64,000 nucleotides of DNA from Vitis vinifera (Eukaryota > Streptophyta > Magnoliopsida > Vitales > Vitaceae). Positions 1-11,118 of the stretch are shown piece after piece. The stretch spans positions 26,327,001 to 26,391,000 of the forward strand of contig NC_081818.1 in NCBI RefSeq assembly GCF_030704535.1, given 5' to 3'. Under the pieces are notes generated by a model. The model ran no database searches. It was not told the origin of the DNA and saw nothing but the letters and a program-made list of their open reading frames with translations. The first letter of the stretch is position 1. Each line of letters begins with the position of its first letter. Made by a program: the position numbers and the translations under genes.

Positions 1-1090
1 CTCAGAAATTCAACATATGAAATGGCAAGCAGGATCAACTTTGGTTTCACAAGAGATGGTAAATGATATGATGAATGGCTTCATACTGTCCAATGTCGGT
101 AAATTTTCATTGTCTTTTTTTGCTCAAGATAGATGATATCCGTTATCAAAGCGCTGTTCAGACATGAAACAGTTATGGGCACATTTGAATATGAAGCGTC
201 CTTTGCCTTTTCCTCATCTTATTGTGAACCAATCTGTTTCCTGGCTTATCTTGTGAGAGAAAAATGGCTTTATTATGAGGTATTACCAAGCTGTTAAGTA
301 ATATAAGCAGCAAGAACTACAAGTGGCCAGTACTTGGCAGCTTTAAACTAGGTTGCAGTTATGCAAAAGATCTGAGAAACTTAATAATTAACATATAACA
401 TATACAAATTGAAGTATGAGATTGAGCGGTGCAAGTAAAGCAAATGGCCTGCATCCTAATAATTGTCCAAGCTAATATATACTACAGTCCAAAAAGCAAG
501 ATCCTTTCCGCTGCAAGCCATTCCTATTGAACCATGAAAAGAATATTCAAGTCGACAAACTGTCCACTAGGAGCTTGGACGCGCCGTATCCAGTGTTGCA
601 AGGGGAATTCCTGACAACAAGACCTACAATCCTGATAAGCCCAACGATTTCTCTAATAGCTAGATGAACCATACTATTCTAAATATTCCCCATAAATTTT
701 AAGCCATAATCAGAAATGCGGCATTATCATACAGAATAACCAGAATTCTTGGTGGAAATGAATCAAGAATGAAGAAACACTAATGATAAATCATTTATTT
801 TTTTGATAGGAAAAACAGAGTACATATATAAAAATAAAAAAAGGGAAACGCCAAACACTAATAACAAATCATGTCCTCAACAATGGATTTCTCATAATGA
901 ATAACAGACCAATGAGCAGCTGGTATAAGATGTACAAGATATTTAAAGTTGACAAAAAAAAAATGGAAAAAGACAAAAACAACAAGACCACTCTTGTCAA
1001 ATTTTCGGCATCTACCTAATCAAAATACCAAAAATCATAATACAACTCAGTACAAAGGATATGGCCAAACCATCGTAAAGAATAATGAAG
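1..1090. other. TPLATE 3' flank and intergenic DNA
   Basis: No coding frame is supported here. The stretch just left of 1091 is presumably the 3' untranslated region of TPLATE, which is transcribed leftwards. Around 797-840 a T-run followed by an A-rich segment resembles the reverse-complemented 3' tail of the LINE family seen elsewhere in the window (41697, 50290), but it is too short to be sure. Confidence 0.5.
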
Positions 1091-4000
1091 TTAATTAACT
1101 TTGGTGCCTCTAGCTTTACACAGCATATGCCACTCTTGTAGCACAGCCGCTTGAAGAGCTCGGTGCTCAACCTCTTCTGCTGTTAACTTTGATAAGGTTG
1201 ATGGTCCCTTAGTTTTACCATCTTCTTCACCATTTTCCTTTTCTTTCTCCTTTTTCTTCTTCTTCTTCTTCTTCTTCTTATCCTCACCTTCTCCTTCCAC
1301 CTCCTCCTCCTCCTCTCCCTCCTCTTCTTCTTCCTCATCATCAGATTTTGGAGGCTTAGGTGGCGGCTGGGCTGCCTTCAGCAAAGCTATCCGCTCCATT
1401 GAGATCCTTAACCTCTCAACAGCAGCCACCTTCACTTCCTCTTCAGGCATGTACTCTACACCCCCATCAGTAAGGTCATCCAACCAACCCTGAAGATCTG
1501 ATCCAATCTCCTTTGTGATTGATGCATCAGAAGCTCGGATGACAAATTTGCACATCATGGTTGTCGTCTCATCACCAAGGTCCACATTTCTGCTTACTTC
1601 ACTAGCACCAAAAATCATCATCCCTACAAAGCCTCCATACCAGGTTTTTGCTGCAAAACAAAGCTGTAACAAAACGGAGAATTAAAGTTACCTTAATGAA
1701 GGGTAGTCTAAAGAGAGGCCATGCAAAAAAACTTAAGTTCACCAACATAGCAAGAAGGCAGAATAACAGCACTCAAGGTTTCAACAAAATTTGGAATTTC
1801 ACATTTCATTTTCAGGTTAAAACATTTCATCTACTTTTGATCAATCTTTCCACTAAGAAACCTGTAATTCAATAAAGTTTCTTCAAATTTTATGTATTTC
1901 ATCTCGGTTTCAGTTAGGACCCAAAAAAATAGCCAAACTGAGTATCCAACTTTGTCCTTGAACAAAACAATAAGCATTATGGAGTATGTAGAAAATGTTA
2001 ATGGAACAACATTCTACATGAGGTGAGGTAACAGTAAAGTTTTCCCTTTGTATTTTCTTTGTATTAAATACTAATGATAGATTTTGAACTTAAGTGTACT
2101 AAACAATAATGGAGATCAACAGTTCAAACAACATGAAAGAATGGTAGAACCCACCTGAAACCCAGCCACAGTACGGAGGATGTGTGAGCACACTTTATGG
2201 AATGGCTTAGAAGACAGAGATTTTAGTCCGCTCAGAAAAGGAGAAGCCCCATATTGCTGTGCAGCAGTAGCAGTAAAGCCGCTTCCTTCGTAGGTATAAG
2301 CCCCTGTGTACTCTACAATAGCTGGTAAACTAGGCCATAGGCGGAAATATTCAACAGGTGAGATTTTATGTGGCAAAAGAAGCTCAGTCAGTGGAATCTT
2401 GTAAGGCTGACATCTCAAAATCACAGGTTCCCCTAGTTCTGGCCTTAAGCTTCTCTTTTGTCTCATGATTTGCGCGTCATCTTCAGTATAGTCTCCTTCA
2501 TAATCTCCTGCAACACCGCTCCCATAGAAGGGATAATATAGGACCTGAACCCAAAGGGCACATCTCTCAAAATGGGACACACCAACGGTCACACTGCAGA
2601 GCACTGGATCCTAGCAACAAGAACAGATGACGGATCACAAGATCTTATCATGAAAGTACAACGTAAAAATTACAAAGGAAAATGCCAAAACAAGAAAGCA
2701 AATGGAATCTTTCACACCTTGAAGATTAAACTACAGAAATGTTCAAATTATGGACCAGATGAAAGAAAGAAAATCCAGGAATGAAAACAATCTATAGTGA
2801 GTTCTTTTGAGCTTTATGTTATGCAGCAAATGGTTTTTGCCTTCCTTAGACATCATAATAAATTGCTCTAAATAAATTCTTTCACAGGATTCAAGGAACA
2901 GGGACAGAAAAAGTTACAAAAAGAATCTTCAGGAAGAAAGTTCATGATGCAAAAAACATAGCACAAGATTCATGAAAAACTGGATAAAGTTATTTTTTTT
3001 TTTCAATAGGTAAACAAGAAGTGCATTAAGAGCACTCCTTCAACAACCAGAGAGTAATATGCATTAAAAGCACTTATGGAGTTTAGCACAGGCATTCATG
3101 TACTAAGAAAGTAATATGCAACACCCTTATTAAGAAATTGTATTTTCAACCAACTCCTCTATATTCCTTGCTGATTGAGTGAAACAAACCAGAGAAACAA
3201 GAGAAGCAGCCACCTTCTTCAACAACCAATAAAAGTGGGAAAAACAATCTGACGCATTGCCATGGCCAAAAAGGAATACCTGTGAAACAAGATTACGCAA
3301 CTGCCGTACTGCTTGAGGAGACCCATCCATAAAATATAACGCACCAGAGAGACCAACCCGAATATCCACCCGATTAAGTTCAAGTTCAGTCAAATTTAAA
3401 ACCTGCAATAGGTCTATCAGTTAGCATGACAAGAAGTTCTGAATTCTATTCCAACACAAATCAGAGAACTATTCATCATACCAAGCACCATTAAATTATT
3501 ATTATTTTTTTTTTTCAGAAAAAAAATATACTGCAGTGATCATTGATAAGCTACCATTTTTGACTCAAAAGCTTAAATTGTAAAGTAATGAATCCACAAT
3601 ATATAAATCAGGCTAATTTTCCCATCATGTGGGCCTCATTCACATGGAGAGGCAAACCATATAGCAGAGAAACTGATGGGAAATGGGAAATAAGCTCATG
3701 GAGAGACTCAACTTGATAGCTCTAGTAAACAAGAACTTTGACACCATGTTAAGCTATCAATTCAATTCAAAAGCATAAGTGGTAAATAGCCAATAATGTA
3801 TACCATGTTAACAATCATAATGCAACTAATATTCTTTGTTTTCCTAATTTATGAGAATTCCAAACACAAGTTAGAACATGTCACTTTTGACTGACTGGTT
3901 TTATTAGGAGCAATAGTGGGGTACTCAAAGATAAACAATAGTGCCATCTTTTAGCAAATGGCTACCAAATTTCATAAGTTCAGTTGAAATGAATCTTACT

Positions 4001-7000
4001 TATTATTAAACCATAAATATAATTACCCTTTGTGGAAATCATTTTCTCACTTTTATATAAAGTAGAACTACAGTGCCATGGTAAGAAAGCATTCCACATC
4101 AATTAAACTGCACAATTACCCATAAAAGAATAATTATTATAGCATATAAAACCACAACCACAAAAGGGAGGACTCACAAGAGCATTTAAAAAGTTAAGAA
4201 GCAAGGGAAGAAGTATTTAACCTTCAGATGCAGTGTGATTCTTCCATCACTTCGTCATTATAGCATATAAAACCACAACCACAAAAGGGAGGACTCACAA
4301 GAGCATTTAAAAAGTTTAGAAGCAAGGGAAGAAATATTTAACCTTCAAATGCAGTGTGATTCTTCCATCACTTGCGTCTGTCAAATGATATGCTTCCACA
4401 TAGCAAGGGTCACTACTACCGGTCAAAGTAATTGCACTTGGAGGAACCTTGAGTAAAGTAGAGTCAATTCCTTTTGTCAGTAAAAGAGTTAATTCACTAG
4501 GATCTGGCCTCCAAAGCTCTAAAATAGCCTTGTGAACCAATCCTTCCAACTTTCTGTCCTGAGCTGCAGATGCTTCATAAAACTGAACCGTTAACTTGTG
4601 GTGGCTAAATGGGTAATCTCCTCTGGTTTCACTAACCCCAGCCCACCTGTAAGGGAAAAGAACCATTACTACTGTGACAAAAAGTCATTAAAATGCAATT
4701 TTTTTCTCTTGATATTTTTGGATAGAAGTGTATTAAAATGCATAATAACTGCCCTAACATTACAAAAAGGCTTTAGAAGACACAAGAAGCAATAACAATG
4801 ACTTTTAAACATCTTTGGTGCCAGATATCCCTAAAAAGGAAGAACTACGTCATAGACGACTTTAAATATAAATCTTGAGCAAGCAGACCATAAATCTTGT
4901 GCAAGCAGACCATGTCATAATTTAAATAATCAGCTCCAGTTCTGGCACTATACAGACGGGTGGCCTCAATGTTCCCAGACCCAAAAAGAGAAGTATAAAA
5001 TTTCCACTTTTAAGATTATAGGTACGACACCAAATGCAACTAGATTTAGAGGCAGCAATACTGAACAGGATAGCTTGGAAACAAATGCATAGGCATCCTT
5101 AAGACTTACCAAGTAAAAGAATGAATCAACACATGATGCTTAAAGCACCAAAATATTTTGTGCAAGAGATTCAAATGTTTAAAGCATGAAACTATTTCAT
5201 ACAACCAATGGACACTAATTTCAGATGAAAACTGCTCCAAAGTTCAAATTCATTGTGCTGATAATAGTGGATTATTATTATGAATTTAGATTTACTTGGT
5301 GGCCAATAGGAGAGGATATAGAAGGAAAAAATAAATTTTAGGCAACCATTGTTATATATGTCGGTATAGGTAAATGACATAACCTAGAAATTTCTACAAT
5401 TTTATTTTGAATAGAAATTTATTATTATTTTTTTTTTCCGGTTATCCCAGCTTATCATGACTTTTTTCCTCTAATTTCCATCGTTCTATGAGGGCATGTT
5501 ATCCAACAAACCTTTTATTGCTATCATTACTTTTGATAATAGTATAGGTAATGATATGCTTACCTGCTTTCTGGATGACCGGTAACATATTTAATCCTCT
5601 GCAAAATCAAACGGCATTGATGCTTGTTGACAGAATCAGCCAAGCTATTGCTTCTGAATTCTTCAAGCTCCTTCGTGAGCAACTGTCCTGCTCTAGGGTG
5701 ACGTGATCCAAGCCTCTGAGCACATAGAAGAATTGCCTGAATATCTTGAAGCCTATTTGCTGTAGTTACAGATGAATCCATGTTGAATAGAACCTTGTGG
5801 ACATTTGATACAATAATGTTCAGTGGATCTTCAGGATCATCGGCTAGTAGTGGATCCAAACCTTCTAGATCAATATGTTCCCCGATAGCCCAAATAAGGC
5901 GGGCACATATCCTTGGATTATTCACCTAACCACACGGGCAAAGATTTAGAATAAGAGAGGAAAATATAGATGAATTTCAGCATTAATTGTACTCAAAATG
6001 ACAAAGAAAAAGAAAACAGTAAATGCCATGAAATGATAGGGGAAAAAAATGGAAACAAAGAAAACGAAAACCATTCAATTCAATCCCCTAGGAATTCAAA
6101 TCATCTACTTATCCCTTCACCAATCATCTGTATAAACCAGAAAGATGAAGGATCCCTTTGGATAAAATTCCATGCTTGAATTATGGTCCTTAAAAGTGAA
6201 ATGTTTGATGAAGTTATTTTCTCCAAGTTTATTGATTCCACTACATTTTATGAGAAGATACATAATTCAGATCACATCAAGTAGGGGAGTTGATGCCATC
6301 TTGAGCCTTTTAGCTTTTATTTTGGATCCTTTGGGTATTGTTTTGTCTTTTTTTACATTTTATAATCCTTTTAAAGAACAGCCCAACCTTATTGCACCCT
6401 TCAGTTTATCTTAATGAATTGTTGTTTCTGAAAAAATGAAAATGCCAAGGGCACAGAAACAATTCAGCAGGGGAAAAAATGTGAATTCTGTGCAAGTTGA
6501 TCAAAGAAAACCTCATCTGAACTACTTAGATTCAAATAGAGGTATCCTTTTTGCGATGCTAAAAAGGACAATTTATTGGTCACAATTGATCAATGTTCAG
6601 CATGCAATTAGCTTTCCGACTGAATAAAAAACCCGATATAAAAGACAGTGGCACAGCAGTGATGCACTCATGGAAACACAAACTAACTCATTATCCAATT
6701 GCTGGATCTCAGGAACTCAGAATAGCATACTTATATTAAAGAAGCTATAACACTGGATATTGGCATGTAAGCATGTTTGCTCCTAACAGTGATGAAATGC
6801 AAATTTCTGAATGCAGGATTACTAAAGATTATCAATTTAATCACATAAATGCATTGTCAACATGCTGAGTTATTGAGAAGTATACTGTTTAATCTTTCAA
6901 GGAGAACTTACAAACCTCACGAAGATCTTTCACAAGTTCACGTTGCAAATTTTGCAACCTTGTCTCATTCAGTATTTGATCCTGAGAAGCACCATCTTTC

Positions 7001-8928
7001 ACCCTTTTCACCCCTCCCCTGGTATCATAGATGTGGCACAGCCTAACCAACAACTTCAAATAGCAGTCAATGGCATAAATTCGGCCCTCGCAGTCCCATT
7101 TGACACAAGGCCTACATACTTCCACCACTTCTAGAGCTGGTTCCGTCCAGTTCAATGCACCATATCCAGTCCCATATGCCAGAGCTCCAATAACTCTGCT
7201 CTCTGTACCTGAATTCTTTTGTTCTGGCAGGGGTAGAGATAACTGAAAGCAACTTTCTACCAGTGATGCAACTAACTCTTCTCTAAATAAACTTTTGCTT
7301 GTTACACTGTGGAGGTCGTCTTTTATCCTCGCATCCTCAAAAAGTGAAGCAATATCAGTACCTGCAAGAGGTTTCTGCCCTCTTCGCACACTTTCCTTTG
7401 CAAAAAGATCAACACAAAGTGCAGTGCGACAAATACAGGCTAAAGCATGCATACGGTCCGATTCTGCTCTCAAGTTTCTCACCATTAGAAGCAACCTTTT
7501 AAATAATGAAACCTGAAAGCAGTTAAGTTATATCATCAAATCATGTTTGCAGCTATGCCCTTGAAACAAATAATTAGCACTACAGAAAAGATTTATTGGC
7601 ATCTTGTATATTGTATCATTTCAATGGTGCATGCAATATTAGCATTTGAGGTTTCAGCTGTGCATTAAGAAGCTGATGAAACCATTAGAAGCAAACATAA
7701 TACTACTATTTGCTACTCTAAATTATGTGTCCGCAGACATGTATATTGAGTTTTCCGGCAATTTAAACAATAGATTTAAGTAGCAAAAGATGATGATGCA
7801 TACTTGCATATGAAGATCAAGGAGGTGTAGATTTGTAACAACAGCCCGAACAATGCTTTCTCTAGCAGAAGAGTATTCTTGCCTGTCCCAGAGTGTAAGA
7901 ATAGCAATAATTGAAGCTGAAGCCCACTCGGGCTTCCCTCCAGGGACATCAGCCAAAGACAACATATTAATTCCCACTTCAAAAATCAAAGCCGGATCCA
8001 AGGACGATTCTAAGAATGGCACCAAATGAGTAACCACATCGGAAACTCCCACAAACCTCTCTGCATTCCCTGAATCCACCACATCATTGGCACCCCTGGA
8101 AGACCTCGAAAGTTTTCGAATAACCTCAACAGCACCCGAGGCCACGGCCTTGACTGCATATACTATTGGAAACACTGTAGCCTTAAAACTCTCAACTGGC
8201 AAAACCAACGACCTCGCCATCAAAGCGTTTCGCTTCTTCCAGGCAAAATCCACCATCGATGAAACCCAATTGGACCGGATCGCAAGCGAATTCTCACTAT
8301 CCACAAGCTTATCCCCCGCCAACCGGCTCATCCTCTTCGAATCAAACTCCTTAAACAACCTCCCAACCGACTCAAACGCCACCTTTGAAACCGAATCAGC
8401 GCGGTCGAGCATGTTCTGCCCGATCCGCGTCCACCAATTAGAGACCCTATCCAACAAATTGACATTGTTTTCGCACAGCGTAACCAGATCGTCCCTCGCG
8501 AGAATGCACCCCAGGGTCTCGGTAATAGACAAACGCAAATTATCGCTGGGAGAATCAAAGCAATTAGAAATCTCCTTGTTACAATCCGAGATGAGCTTGC
8601 CGAGGCGGTAAGAGGGAATGGAGGCGAGAATGGAGACCGCGGCGGCGGTGACGTCGGGGTCGGGGAAGTCGAGATCAGTGCGAATGCCAGTGCAGACAAT
8701 CTCCCATAGATCGGCGGTGAGGCGAGTGGCACGTATGAGGCCAAAAGCGAGCTTCTTGCAGACGGCGGAGGCGGGAGAGGCGACGATCTCCTCGACGGCG
8801 GATTTGGCGAGAAGGGAGACGTCGCGGCCGGCCGCACACTGCTGGAGGGCTTGGAGGAGGGCGTTGGTTTGGCGGAGAGCGTCGTTGGATCGAAGGTCGG
8901 CTTGGATCTGAGCGAACAATATATCCAT
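1091..8928 (-). CDS. TPLATE: TPLATE, core subunit of the plant TPLATE endocytic adaptor complex
   Basis: Seven exons in transcription order: 7804-8928, 6916-7512, 5564-5925, 4343-4646, 3280-3402, 2155-2610, 1091-1663. All junctions are GT/AG and all phases agree, giving 1179 residues, close to the roughly 1176 of Arabidopsis TPLATE. The start is the ATG at 8926-8928 (protein begins MDILFAQIQADLRSND). The N-terminal half is an adaptin-like helical solenoid; the family-typical segments RLLLMVRNLRAESDRMHALA, LLADDPEDPLNIIVSNVHKV and LPHKISPVEYFRLWPSLPA are present. In the family the protein works at the plasma membrane and cell plate in clathrin-mediated endocytosis with AP-2 and clathrin. The C-terminus has an acidic run (about residues 1097-1117) followed directly by ten lysines. 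A 117-bp tandem repeat at the exon 4/intron 4 border duplicates the splice donor (separate entry). Identity is very secure; UTRs were not determined. Confidence 0.97.
1246..1345 (-). repeat. Coding triplet repeats encoding the Glu-rich and poly-Lys tail of TPLATE
   Basis: The plus strand shows runs of CTT/TTC triplets followed by TCC/CTC triplets. On the coding strand they encode lysines (AAG) and glutamates (GAG/GAA). Both are in frame inside the last exon, so length changes by whole triplets would be tolerated. Confidence 0.85.
2992..3090 (-). mobile_element. Possible LINE 3'-tail fragment in TPLATE intron 5
   Basis: A run of T followed by an A-rich segment (AATAGGTAAACAAGAAGTGC) resembles the reverse-complemented 3' end of the LINE at 41697-43922, which also starts with a T-run and then A-rich sequence. 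No coding part or target duplication was identified, so this is tentative. Confidence 0.35.
4136..4373. repeat. 117-bp tandem duplication spanning the TPLATE exon 4/intron 4 boundary
   Basis: Two copies, 4136-4252 and 4257-4373, differ at about three positions, with a period of 121 bp. The right copy contains the last 31 bases of TPLATE exon 4 (4343-4373) and its donor. The left copy lies wholly in the intron and repeats the same 31 exonic bases (4222-4252) and the same donor. Seen directly in the sequence. Confidence 0.95.
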
Positions 8929-11118
8929 TGAGAAACACACCTCCGGATCTCAGGATTTGATGTAAACACAAACGAATCAAGTCCTGAGTCGTGAGAATAT
9001 TAGGGTTTTGAATTGAATTTCGGCATCATCTCATCGCAGGGAGGATAGAAAGAAAGACGGGGGAAAGAGTACAACTGTTACTTGTTGGGCGATCCAGAGC
9101 TGAATTTTATTACAAATTCAGTGGGATGTTGAAAATCTCTCCATTTCTTTTCTTATGTGAAATGTAATCATGTTAGATGCTAAAAATGAATTTTGAGATG
9201 GTCGGGACTCGAGTTGCCAATTCATATATTTTATTATTTTTTTATTTTTGCATGGTGTTGTTAATGAAACTTTCCATTTGACCCTATAAAACATGACATG
9301 ATGTAACCTATTCATTTATAAATTTATTTATTTATAATTTTTTGATTTTTTTTATTATTATATTTATAATAATTAGTTATTTGAACATACACACCTTACA
9401 TCACTTATATTGTACTAGGAGATACAAGTTATAATTTTTAGTGGAGTGATGAGTTCATGAATCGGGATAATTCATCTGATATTATAGTGCATTACCTCCT
9501 AATCGGAGAAATAACTTATCTTAGTCATCGAAATGTTTTCTCATAGTGAGTGCACTAGTACATGTGATACACGTTAAACTGAATCTATGATAAATTATGA
9601 CATAAGACTACCAATTGTCATAATTCACTAAATTATTTTACTATATGAACTCTCAATCTTAAGAGGATGTTGAGTTTATGTCAAAGTCAACAGGAAGCTT
9701 TGACATACAAGACCCTAATGTTGTCATATATCTCTATGACTTAGGTCATTGTTGATGGAAGTTAGTAATAATAAGTATTCTCAATAAATATTATAATATC
9801 TTATGGATTAAAACAGTGTATCTCATTAGGTGATCTAAATGACATATAATGTAGAAGGTCATGACCATAACATTTCCTTTAGTGAAAATTTGACATATGT
9901 TCATTGAAGTTATAGTATATTAATTGATCACATAATAAGTGTGAAATCTATAACTTAAGAATTGAACAGATAATTTTAATGGGTGATAACACTATTTTGT
10001 TATATTACGGACACCAATTCATGGGAGTTTACTTGAAATGGATAGTAGGTCATGGACAAAAACTTTATCTCATTGCTATTTACATAGTGCGTCGAAGTGT
10101 AGTTGATTCTGTTCAGTGGAATGTTGAATCAACTTTGAAATTGGATTTTGAGGAAATCAATACTCCTATGAGTCCCAATAGTCTTTACTCTAATCTCATA
10201 TACTATGATAACAAGATTTATGAGAGTTGAATTGTCACTTAGTTTACTCTTGTGCATAAATGTGTTTTGATCATTACACAAGGTTGCATCGGGGATAATA
10301 AACAAGTTTTCTAAATTTGGCTAATTGATTAATTAAATAATCTTGTAAAATTAATTAATCAATTAAAACTCATTTTAAGTTAGATTAAGTGACCTAAGCC
10401 TTGGTGGCTCAAGTCACTTTAGTCTAATAAGGAAACCCTATAAATACTCTTTCATGGGTTAGGGTTTTCACACTTTTTGGTAAGAGTCGTCTTCCACCTC
10501 CAAAGGGAGAGCCTAGGATTCCTTTCTTCTAAAGCCCACATTGTGGAGTGTCAAGATCATAGTTCGAGTCATCAAGTGGAAGATTTTGAATGTACGAGAA
10601 TTTTATATTCTTCGTTCTTCATCTTCACTAAGTGGAATTAATTCGGAAACATCTAAATCAGAGGTAAAGTTTTTCTTACCTTTTATTTGGATCCTAAGAT
10701 TGTCAAAATTTTGATTTTTGTTTCCATTACATAAGATCTAGAAGTCTAAGGCACTTTGTATGCACCTATATGATTTAGGGTATGTTTTGGTGCGTCGAGG
10801 GATCGAATCTCCACTTCAAACAAAAGTTTGAGATGAAAATTCAAGTTATCCTCTCTTATCATTAATGAGCTTAAATAATAAATACATCATAACGTTACTC
10901 CACCCAAATAGGAGCTACAGCATGGACACCACTAACCCACAATTGACTTTGCAAAAAATTAAGGAAATAAATCATAACAAACTTATTCAAATACTAAATA
11001 ACTATAAAATAAATAACATGAGGCCATGAGATCCTGCATCCTCAACATTTTTTCAGCCCATGGTGAGATTTGATCAACTTATTTTGATGTATGTTTGGTG
11101 ATGTACCAAAAAGAAGGA
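8929..11118. other. TPLATE upstream region and intergenic DNA
   Basis: Sequence from 8929 to about 9100 is the likely 5' untranslated region and proximal promoter of TPLATE. From 9200 on it is AT-rich without a credible gene. A short open frame at 9979-10230 shows no recognisable protein. The 9400-10860 segment may be transposon-derived (separate entry). Confidence 0.6.
9400..10860 (+). mobile_element. Possible LTR-type retroelement remnant with promoter-like segment
   Basis: Less AT-biased than its flanks. A CCTATAAATACT box lies at about 10438-10450, followed by a transcript-leader-like stretch with CT-rich and GGGTTAGGGTTTT motifs, as in the U3/R part of plant LTRs. I found no paired LTR, target duplication or pol domain, so the class is inference. 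Confidence 0.3.

Noticed and set aside
8087-8980. Several long open frames on both strands over the TPLATE first exon
   Set aside because: They are out-of-frame shadows of the GC-richer exon 1; only the minus-strand frame starting at 8928 matches TPLATE.
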